From the NCBI RefSeq assembly GCF_014356525.2, contig NC_052511.1:7748559-7812558 (forward strand): 64,000 bases of DNA. Direction: 5' to 3'. The translations under genes were made by a program, and so were the position numbers. This DNA comes from Nilaparvata lugens. Its lineage: Eukaryota; Arthropoda; Insecta; Hemiptera; Delphacidae. Positions 56,466-64,000 of this stretch are shown here, in pieces. Within the stretch, counting starts at the first letter, position 1. Each line of letters starts with the position of its first letter. The notes under the pieces were generated by a model, which was not told the origin of the DNA, did not search any database, and was given only the letters and a program-made list of their open reading frames with translations.

Positions 56466-56639
56466 AGCCCGTGGGTGGAGTATGTGGACCACGACTTGCT
56501 CATGAAATACCAACAGGAAGCTCTCTCCCGCTGGTCCCAGGCACAAGGTCGTGCCTCAGCGCAACCATCTTTCACCACTAGCAGCGGTTCAATGCAGCAA
56601 AATCGATGACACAAATCCTTCCCAGCGTATCATCAAAAG
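56466..56639 (+). CDS. EPG5: EPG5-like exon 15, with a frame discrepancy
   Basis: The acceptor is ATTTCAG. In the incoming frame it reads SPWVEYVDHDLLMKYQQEAL SRWSQAQ... then a stop (TGA at 56607). One frame over, the 3' part reads DDTNPSQRIIK followed by AG before donor GTTGCT (56640), and AG+A joins exon 16 as R-LQSY. A run of four A at 56599-56602 with one A too many would explain everything. Either a sequencing/assembly indel or a real mutation. The 3' border depends on this reading. Confidence 0.7.
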
Positions 56640-56889
56640 GTTGCTATAGTCAATAAGTTACATAATACAATAATCTGAATTTGAATTAATATAAAAAATA
56701 ATTCAAGAGTTTTTGGGGTCAGGAATTGGAGGCGTGCTGCCATGGATAGAGTAGAATGGAGGCAAATGTTAGAGGAGGCCAAGATCCGCTTTGGATTGTC
56801 GATGATGATGATGACATTTTTTATTGCAATTTCATGTAGAATCTATGGTCTTCAGTTGTTACACCTTTCGTTGGACATTCTGTATATCC

Positions 56890-58410
56890 TATTATATTAA
56901 GCGAGCAATTTCTGTATATATATATTTATATGGTTATATGGGATATAATTATGTTCAACGGATTTCGAAAACGGCTCTAACGATTTTCACGAAATTTGGA
57001 ACATAGTAGGTTTATGATATAAAAATTCGATTGCACTAGGTCTCAACCCTAGGATAAATCGCTGAAGGACATTAATAGGATAAATTCGTCCTTGGAAAAA
57101 CAGCTGGAAATTTTGTCGTCTGTCGATACCGTAATGGAAGAGAGTGAACGAGTGCATGTGTGTGGGATCATCCAGCTGATCTCACGAGAAGAAAAATTCA
57201 GCAAGATAAACTTATTTTCATTTCTTTCTCTTTTTTTAGAAAACATGACTGTTTACTTCAGAAAGTCCAAAATAGTAACTAGATGCTGTTAGTGTTACAT
57301 AGTATATTAACAAATATTGTAGCAAACATAGTAAATGATAGTAAATCGAATTCATAGTATATCTATTTGTAATTGATGATGTGTTTGTTTCTTGAAGTGT
57401 GAATAAATAGTTATTTTTATGAGTGATAGTAGCTTAACCTAGATTTTGATTTGGACTGTAGTATAAATCTGAAAAGGGACAGTTTTGGGCATAACCTGTT
57501 GTGCCTCCTCATATAACTCTAAAAATAATTGTTCGACTGAGAAAATGAATGAATAAATATAAACTATGAATTCAATCTTTCGTTACAAATTTTCTATGCT
57601 TTTACACTCCAGAGCAAAGCTCGGTCCCCCGATATTAAATATATTAATAGAAATAGTAATTTGAATAGAAAAAATGTGAAATGGATTAAAAATGATAACC
57701 TTTTGTGTTTTGTGTGTTTCTTGAGAAATATAATTTCTGATTTCATTTTTTCTGTATTTGCAGATTACAGTCGTATGATGCAACTGCGCCCCCTCCCCCG
57801 TTGAGATTCGGCCCTCCAGTGGTGCCAATTGTCACCAGACAGATTCTCCTTCACAAAGGCGTCATGCTTGATTCGATTCAGCCATCGTTGGGTGTTCTAC
57901 AGGAGTTGCCAAGTAATAGTCTAGTAATTTTTTGCATTATACCTTTGTCATTTTTTCCATAATACCTTCGTCATTTTATTATTTTTTTCATAACGATAAA
58001 TTGCTATCATGTCTCCAAGGCAAAACCACACAGCATCAGACAGACGTATGAAAACATGGAGAAAATGTTTTCCCCAACTTATCGAATGTTGCAACGGACA
58101 CAGACATCCGTCTGTCTGAGTATGTCTGCTCACGTTTGCATGCAGACGTTTCATTTTTCCTTTTTCTGTGTGCATACGTCTGTCTGTTACTGTGTTCGTT
58201 TACCTTCAGAGTAATGGGCAACTTATCTCTATAGTACTAACAAGTTTTTATCAGAGTAATGCTTATCAGGCTCTTATATCTAAATTCTATAATATTCAAA
58301 TACCTACACCGATTGCTAATAATCAACTGTTAATGTGAATTCAAAGGCAATCAGAGGGCAATTAAAATCCCCATTATGCGTCATTGAAGTTTAAATGGAG
58401 ATTCAATTTT
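56890..58410 (+). repeat. Tandem segmental duplication, left unit (with 58735-60607)
   Basis: Matching points are 1,844-1,845 bases apart up to the exon (ATTAAGCGAGCAATTTCTG at 56896 and 58740; exon start 57764 and 59609). The right unit carries extra insertions at about 59777-59940 and 60360-60535. Both units contain a TE copy, an exon 16 copy and a CAGACGTATG-type palindromic repeat (57960-58240, 60000-60240). Confidence 0.88.
57764..57912 (+). pseudogene. EPG5-like exon 16, first copy, frameshifted
   Basis: It is the same exon as 59609-59758 but 149 bases instead of 150: GAGTTTGCC has become GAGTTGCC near 57904. The borders (TTTGCAG and AA/GTAATA) are intact, so it could still be spliced in and would break the frame. 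The other differences from the second copy are silent. Confidence 0.85.
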
Positions 58411-58735
58411 TTTCAATTTATTATTAAAAACACACAAAACAAGACAAATCAAAATTACAAAGATTTACGAAACAAATAAAAACACAATAAAATGTTACAA
58501 ATATAAAAACCATGGGCTTTGTTTGGGTGTGTTGGAGAAGAGAAAAAAGGGAGGAGATACCTAGCCACGTGTGGTTTCCCATGTAATAGGCAGGCAAAGA
58601 AGAGAAGAGAAGTAATGAGGAAAAAGGAAGGGAGAAATGGGGGGAAGGAAGAAAACAGAGGAATAGGTACTGAAATAAAGGTAAGCGAGTCCACTGAAAA
58701 ATGAAAAAACAATGCTGGAGCAGAAATCTCGAGTC
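58410..58735 (-). mobile_element. Insertion separating the duplication units, possible LINE tail
   Basis: It is present only between the two units. The minus strand ends in a poly(A)-like ATTGAAAAAAATTG region with a T-rich AATAAA context, and the plus strand has a purine-rich stretch (58600-58680). No motif strong enough to name it. Confidence 0.35.
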
Positions 58736-59608
58736 ATATATTAAGCGAGCAATTTCTGTATATATATATTTATATGGTTATATGGGATATAATTATGTTC
58801 AACGGATTTCGAAAACGGCTCTAACGATTTTCACGAAATTTGGAACATAGTAGGTTTATGATATAAAAATTCGATTGCACTAGGTCTCAACCCTAGGATA
58901 AATCGCTGAAGGACATTAATAGGATAAATTCGTCCTTGGAAAAACAGCTGGAAATTTTGTCGTCTGTCGATACCGTAATGGAAGAGAGTGAACGAGTGCA
59001 TGTGTGTGGGATCATCCAGCTGATCTCACGAGAAGAAAAATTCAGCAAGATAAACTTATTTTCATTTCTTTCTCTTTTTTTAGAAAACATGACTGTTTAC
59101 TTCAGAAAGTCCAAAATAGTAACTAGATGCTGTTAGTGTTACATAGTATATTAACAAATATTGTAGCAAACATAGTAAATGATAGTAAATCGAATTCATA
59201 GTATATCTATTTGTAATTGATGATGTGTTTGTTTCTTGAAGTGTGAATAAATTGTTATTTTGATGAGTGATAGTAGCTTAACCTAGATTTTGATTTGGAC
59301 TGTAGTATAAATCTGAAAAGGGACAGTTTTGGGCATAAGCCTGTTGTGCCTCCTCATATAACTCTAAAAATAATTGTTCGACTGAGAAAATGAATGAATA
59401 AATATAAACTATGAATTCAATCTTTCGTTACAAATTTTCTATGCTTTTACACTCCAGAGCAAAGCTCGGTCCCCCGATATTAAATATATTAATAGAAATA
59501 GTAATTTGAATAGAAAAAATTGAAATGGATTAAAAATGATAACCTCTTGTGTTTTGTGTGTTCTTTGAGAAATATAATTTCTGATTTCATTTTTTTCTTC
59601 ATTTGCAG

Positions 59609-59758
59609 ATTACAGTCGTATGATGCAACTGCGCCCCCTCCCCCGTTGAGATTCGGCCCTCCAGTGGTGCCAATTGTTACCAGACAGATTCTCCTTCACA
59701 AAGGCGTCATGCTCGATTCTATTCAGCCATCTTTGGGTGTTCTACAGGAGTTTGCCAA
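59609..59758 (+). CDS. EPG5: EPG5-like exon 16, functional copy
   Basis: The acceptor is ATTTGCAG and the donor AA/GTAATA. One base completes R with exon 15, then 49 codons plus AA: LQSYDATAPPPPLRFGPPVV, PIVTRQILLHKGVMLDSIQP, LGVLQEFA. (R/K)L(K/Q)SY(D/E)...PPP.L is a recognisable EPG5 stretch. The split codon becomes AAA with exon 17. Confidence 0.85.
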
Positions 59759-60749
59759 GTAATAGTCTAGTATAATTATTATTTAACGAAAATCCTAAAT
59801 AAATGCTGTAAATCACCCCGAAGACTTCTGCTACTGCAGACATTGACAACAGGGTTAACAGCTAGATGGAAATTCGATGAGAACTACTATCCAAAAATTA
59901 TATCCATCTGTCTATTCTATTATCCATCTGTAATAGTCTAGTAGTTTTTTTCCATTATACCTTTGTCATTTTTTCCATAATACCTTTGTCATTTTATTAT
60001 TTTTTTATAACGATAAATTGCTTTCAAGTATTCAAGGCAAACGCACACAGCAACATACAGACATATGAAAACAGACGAAGGAAAATTTTCTCCCCAGCTT
60101 ATCGAATGTTGCAACGGACACAGACATCCGTCTGTCTGAGTATGTCTGCTCACGTTTGCATTCAGACGTTTCATTTTCCTTTTTCTGTGTGCATACGTCT
60201 GTCTGTTACTGTGTTCGTTTGCCTTCAGAGTAATGGGCAACTTATCTCTGACCTATAATACTAACAAGTTTTTATCAGTGTAATGCTTATCAGGCTCTTA
60301 TATCTAAATGCTATAATATTCAAGTACCTACTTCGATTGTTCAATAATCAAATGTTAATGTAACTCATCTATTTTGCTACCCATGACGAACTGCGAGTTA
60401 ATAACTCGTTTTTGAACTATTATGACGACACTAAGTACTAGGTACTAATCCACGTGGGTACTAGTTTTATTCAACTATTTATTTAACTATTATTCAAAAT
60501 ATTAGACTGTAGTGTCGTCATACTACAACTTGTTAATGTGAATTCAAAGGCAATCAGAGGCCAATTAAAATCCCCATTATGCGTCATTGAAGTTTAGATG
60601 GAGATTGATCGGCTGTTCGTTAAACCCCGGAATGAAACACATTCTAATAAGTGCATAATATCTTCATAAACCTATAAACATATTTACATAAACTCATCTT
60701 CATAAACCTCTTTACATAATTATATTCTAGTAAATTTGGATTAGAGTTA

Positions 60750-61779
60750 AGCTCGGGACACATATAACCGCAACGAGCCCGTGCCGAGGTACGGTCGAGC
60801 TACGTCCGCGACACAGTGATGATGGTAGGAGAACACACATATCCGTGCGACAGCCGAGCGGCAGCAGTGTCTCAGTTCTGTAGTGCTACTGTGATCTGAT
60901 TTCTGAATGTGTTGAACTATTGATAATAATATAACACTATTACAGCTTGTTACATCCAATTTAAATTTATATTTTTCAATTTTCAACTGATTACATGTAG
61001 ACGATGAGAATCATAGTGCTGGTATATATTTCGGTGCATAACAATACCACAATCAGTCATGTATCGGAAATATAATATATCAGCAATAAAATTGTTATCT
61101 TATGCCTTATGTATCTAAACATAAAACGTAATTAGTTTTAAATTTAAAATTTAAGACACAGTCACGGGTTCCTTCTTTAGTTGTTCTTTAGTTCCTTCTA
61201 TACTTTTAGTTGTTTATTTTATTATTCATTATGAATTATGTCTTAAAATTTAAGACACAGTCACGGGTTCCTTTTTTAGTATGAATTATGTCTTAAAATT
61301 TAAGACACAGTCACGGGTTCCTTCTTTAGTATGAATTATGTCTTAAAATTTAAGACACAGTCACAGGTTCCTTCTTTAGTTGTTCTTTAGTTCCTTCTAT
61401 ACTTTTAGTTGTTTATTTTATTATTTATTATGAATTATGTCCATCATACCTTTGGCTTGACTTATTATTTGGTTATACTTTTACTTATTTTCCGTTGAAC
61501 CATATTTCTCATCACTATGATCGTAAAAAACTGGAAAATTCCGTATCTCTTCAATAAGTTTCCACTCTCTATGTTGAACGAGCCCGCACCGTCTCCGTCA
61601 AAAAGTAAACTGAACTAGTCGGTGACGGCTCGGGCAACAAACACGGTGACGGTGCTGACGCGGTGCGGTAGTATGTGTCCCAACAAGTTTGAAAGCATTT
61701 GTTTTCTCACTCGCCGTAGTACGTCCGTCACACGGTCGTGCCGCGGCGCGGGCTCGGTGCGGATATGTGTGTCCCGGCT
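60750..61779. mobile_element. Element with GCTCGGGACACATAT ends
   Basis: The left end AGCTCGGGACACATATAACC and right end ATATGTGTGTCCCGGCT are inverted, with TTA just before and TTA just after one base. GC-rich islands near both ends (60770-60870 and 61580-61770) share GAGCCCG(T/C)(G/A)CCG words. Similar in layout to the Harbinger-like MITEs here, but longer. Confidence 0.6.
61140..61440. repeat. 50-bp tandem repeat array
   Basis: TCTTAAAATTTAAGACACAG recurs at 61241, 61291 and 61341, with a related first copy at about 61142. Each unit has GTCACGGGTTCCTT. The unit contains a TTAAAATTTAA palindrome. A longer flanking piece (TTGTTCTTTAGTTCCTTCTA) is also repeated at both array edges. Confidence 0.85.
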
Positions 61780-61897
61780 ATTATACGTAGATGGTGCATG
61801 CATGTCTAAGCGTTGGCCGACAATTGGTTAGTATGGAAACAGCCATTCTGTTGTATTATCTTCATTTTCAATTTCATTTGAATGTCACCCGTTGCAG

Positions 61898-62099
61898 ATC
61901 GTTCCTGCTGCGCGTCTCTGAACACATGGCGCTTGACTGTTCGTTGATGGAACTGCTTCCGACTCTGTTCCGTGACGTGGAGACGGAGGTGACTCTGCAC
62001 GCCGCCTGCGACACGGCCGAACCGGGAACGAACCCACGGCGGTCGCACGCCAACGCCAGCTCGCTAGTGTGTGCCGGTCCTGCTGAAATCAAAATCAGG
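61898..62099 (+). CDS. EPG5: EPG5-like exon 17
   Basis: The acceptor is CCGTTGCAG and the donor AGG/GTGAGA. One base completes K, then 67 codons SFLLRVSEHMALDCSLMELL, PTLFRDVETEVTLHAACDTA and CAGPAEIKIR. The pattern LD....LLP.L(Y/F)......C.....C.GPA.I fits the late region of EPG5. Exon GC content is well above the introns. Confidence 0.83.
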
Positions 62100-62189
62100 G
62101 TGAGAATTTCTCTTCACAACTCCTGCAACTCCGTTTTACACCTTCTTTCCAGTTTAAAACTTTTTTTTTAAGTATAAAACTTTGCCTTT

Positions 62190-62300
62190 CATAATTAATT
62201 TATTTATTTTTACACAATATCATTGTCAACTATGAATGATTGGGAAAGGAACAACAGGCTTGAAGCCCAAAACTGTTCCTTTCTCAGATTGAAACAATTT
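62190..62300 (+). repeat. Dispersed hairpin module
   Basis: Core GGAACAACAGGCTTGAAGCC CAAAACTGTTCC: outer GGAACA/TGTTCC and inner GGCTT/AAGCC pairs are both perfect here, making it the best preserved copy in the window. Confidence 0.65.
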
Positions 62301-62375
62301 TTAGCATTGAATTTTCAACTTACAACTCGAAAATATTGTAGATAATTTGTAAAAGTTTCTTGTGAATGAGACTAA

Positions 62376-62685
62376 TGTCGCCGCATCCACACTATCGCCC
62401 AATGCGTACAATTGACATTGAGCGCGAGAGTGTGGATGTCTGGTTTACCAGCACTGGCCTTCACTTGCCATCGGTCCGATTTTTGTCGAGTGAAGGCCAG
62501 CCAAGCGAAGGCAAGTGGCCAGCCAAGCACAAGAATAGTATATAATAATAATAGCTATATAATATCCTTGAGCCGAGCATTCACAAATGGTCACATTGCA
62601 GTGTGGATGGCAAGATCAACGTGGCAAAACTTATCAGCTCGGCAAGCCACTTGGCCAGCGACTTGCCGATAGTATGGACTAGACA
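62376..62685. mobile_element. Decayed MITE, GCGGCATCCACAC family
   Basis: The left end CGCCGCATCCACACTATCGC and inner GTGTGGATG, TTCACTTGCCATCGG and CACATTGCAGTGTGGATGGC match the copy at 14381. The right end has drifted and an ATA-rich insertion interrupts it at about 62535-62570. Confidence 0.65.
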
Positions 62686-63394
62686 TAGCTAGCCAGTAGA
62701 AAATACAAAATACAACTATTGTGTTTCTATTCCATTATAGAACAATTCTGCAACATAAAAAATAATAGAGATTGTAGAAAATAGAGCAAATAAAATAAAT
62801 GAATAGAAATAAGAATGAGAATAACAATTTAAGTAAATAATAATTAATGGAACGCTGTGAAATGAAATTAACATTAGAACAAACAGGACAATAGCTTAGT
62901 CACCATCAAGAAAATATTTGACCAGATTCCTCTTGAATCAAGCCAATGAATTGTTAATATTATTTTATGTTTGCAGTTTAAAGTACTAGGTCTAAACGTA
63001 TCTTACTATCATAAAATGATGGTGATCTAATGGTAGCAATGCTAGGAGAACCAAAAATTAATCACAACACAATGATGTGACGTCATTCTATGGTGCAACT
63101 GGGCTCAAGTTATTTGCATAATTTATTGTAGTGTTATATATATATATATTATTTCTGTAATGACTCTTCTTATACTACCATTTGCTGAAGCCTTCCACTC
63201 AATAGTAATCTCAAGACTATGTCACAAGTTTTTCAATCAATTTTGAAATCAATCAAATTTCATCAATCAATCTTTCAATTGTTACAAGTTGAATCTCTTT
63301 CGGGCTTTCTGAGGCATACATACCATATTGTGAGGCCATTATACACACATGTAAAAGTGTATATGGTTGTGTGAGTTTGAATAGAAATACCATT

Positions 63395-63930
63395 TTCCTA
63401 CAGTTACGTTGAAAAGTGGCCATTGCTGCACTGATTACAGAACGCAAAGAATCACTTTTCCGCTCTAGTGCGGGAAAAATTTTTCTGCACTCCAGATTTG
63501 CAACATGGCAACGCAAAATACTTAGTAGGTTATATGGAGCAACAGTGCAGCAAAATCAAAATGAAGTTGGTAACAGTGACTGCTGTGGCTGCTATAGTGA
63601 GCAGACGTGCAACGAAGCACAACGCGCTAATTTTTACATTATATATTAACCAAGGACAACGAGGACTTTAGGATTTTAGGATTAAGGTTTTTTATCAATA
63701 ATAAAATTACACAGAAAAACATTTGATGGATTTCAGGCAATTTTACCCATAATTACCCACTTTTCATATTCAATGGTAACTGTAGGAAAAACTTAATGTG
63801 AAATACGTGCGCAAAGTTCGTTTGCTGCACTCAAAAAACCATTCCGCCCTCGCCTACGGCTCGGGCGTAAACGTTTCTTTCGATGCAGCAAACTGTCACT
63901 TTGCGCACTAGTTGCACAAATAACTATTTT
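63395..63930 (+). mobile_element. TE, opposite-strand twin of 55765-56270
   Basis: It starts TTTTCCTACAGTTACGTTGA and ends TTTGCGCACTAGTTGCACAA. Compared with its twin it carries an extra GGCTCGGGCG-type stretch near 63850. There is no recognisable domain in the open frames (63416-63649, 63468-63671). Confidence 0.8.
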
Positions 63931-63976
63931 CGGAAATTCTTGTGAAAAATATAAAATAATAAATTTTCTGTTTTAG

Positions 63977-64000
63977 GTTCTTGAAGCGAGACTCAACGAA
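63977..64000 (+). CDS. EPG5: EPG5-like exon 18 (start only; continues outside)
   Basis: After acceptor GTTTTAG the frame reads VLEARLNE and runs out of the window. EAR(L/I)NE directly after the GPA.I segment of exon 17 is a good match to the family order, which supports this short exon start. Confidence 0.75.

Larger units (their letters stand above)
56640..59608 (+). other. Intron 15 with duplicated segment and dead exon copy
   Basis: It holds the left duplication unit (56890-58410) with the non-functional exon 16 copy, an A-rich insertion (58410-58735) and the start of the right unit (58741 onward). Confidence 0.65.
59759..61897 (+). other. Intron 16: MITEs and a 50-bp tandem array
   Basis: Contents: the rest of the right duplication unit, a small palindromic insertion (about 60360-60535, ATGACGACACTAAGTACT / GTAGTGTCGTCAT), an element with CTCGGGACACATAT ends (60750-61779) and, inside it, a 50-bp tandem array (61140-61440). 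Confidence 0.6.
62100..63976 (+). other. Intron 17: hairpin module, decayed MITE, TE twin
   Basis: Contents: hairpin module (62190-62300), MITE relative (62376-62685), short TA run (63136-63150) and the TE twin (63395-63930). The stretch 62690-63390 is AT-rich with nothing recognisable. Confidence 0.6.
1..64000 (+). other. EPG5: EPG5-like gene, internal to C-terminal part (spans the whole window)
   Basis: This is a multi-exon host gene. EPG5 is known as a Rab7 effector on late endosomes/lysosomes that tethers autophagosomes by binding LC3-type proteins and SNAREs, so autophagosomes fuse only with lysosomes. The call rests on the order and pattern of conserved blocks as I remember the family: a block with LLNHVLRCPAGVGKW (exon 2), FPFD-like IPFDDVFRHVLG (exon 2), LWRPTDVDLTIIADWLL (exon 5), ADRTYLKMAKNL (exon 9), [12 protein letters not shown] (exon 12), TFSLWLEEPRL and PALPPQYNPLL (exon 14), and EARLNE at the end. 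All 18 exons have AG/GT borders and compatible phases, with one exception inside exon 15. About 1,375 codons are present; the start codon, N-terminal half and stop codon are outside. No membrane segment or catalytic motif is visible, as expected for a large helical tether. The symbol is from memory, without a database search. Confidence 0.85.

Noticed and set aside
57049..57292. Open frames on both strands, repeated at 58893-59136, that look conserved
   Set aside because: They are identical only because the segment was recently duplicated. The sequence belongs to a dispersed repeat also present at 1740 and 4290, where the frame is not kept.
61622..61831. Arg/Thr/Val-rich frames on both strands near 61700
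   Set aside because: They arise from the GC-rich end of a MITE-like element; composition is driven by CG words.
1..64000. CRISPR arrays, bacterial operons, tRNA or rRNA genes
   Set aside because: Tandem arrays here have no spacer-repeat layout, no Shine-Dalgarno-linked genes occur, and I saw no cloverleaf or rRNA core sequence.

Overview
The window is a piece of a large eukaryotic, almost certainly insect, nuclear genome. It is AT-rich and has GT-AG introns of up to about 10 kb packed with transposable-element (TE) debris. TE content such as jockey, RTE, CR1-like and Dong/R4 LINEs, Tc1/mariner remnants and many MITEs fits an arthropod. Several dispersed repeats look like ones I associate with planthopper-type Hemiptera, but that species guess is soft. 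I see no bacterial genes, CRISPR array, rRNA or tRNA.

One host gene runs through the whole window on the + strand. It is an EPG5-like gene (ectopic P granules protein 5 / Rab7 effector, the tether for autophagosome-lysosome fusion). I placed 18 exons that join in phase from base 1 to base 64000. They give about 1,375 codons, roughly the middle to C-terminal half of a protein that is about 2,500 residues long in animals. Both gene ends lie outside the window. Local exons: 1-284, 2670-3903, 7747-7907, 10033-10167, 12430-12587, 20398-20542, 23552-23740, 30655-30881, 32196-32339, 37722-37896, 42022-42279, 42615-42778, 53360-53539, 54397-54520, 56466-56639, 59609-59758, 61898-62099, 63977-64000+.

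The striking part is how often pieces of this gene are duplicated inside its own introns. A tandem segmental duplication gives a second, intact copy of exons 11 and 12 (43572-43829, 44184-44347). A second duplication gives two copies of exon 16, and the first (57764-57912) has lost one base and its reading frame. Smaller copies exist of the 3' end of exon 6 (about 21897-21985), the 5' edge of exon 8 (30339-30376 and 30513-30550) and the acceptor of exon 10 (about 37614-37631). Exon 15 as written needs one base fewer to stay in frame with exon 16. Real structural variation and assembly of two haplotypes in tandem are both possible and cannot be told apart from the sequence alone.

The introns record layered insertions. 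In 15599-20069 a Helitron-like repeat is split by a jockey LINE with a 7-bp target-site duplication and also carries a Harbinger-like MITE. In 47706-53187 a MITE-like element appears to be split by a Helitron-like repeat and by a long CR1-like LINE. A LINE fragment at 8340-8700 is cut cleanly by a palindromic MITE. A Dong/R4-type fragment sits between AAT-repeat tracts, the known target of Dong. A 2.2-kb inverted repeat (35323-37516) would fold into a roughly 1-kb hairpin in the pre-mRNA.

I found no convincing new biological system. The findings worth following are the exon duplications with their phase logic, the foldback elements in the transcript, and the dated nested insertions.
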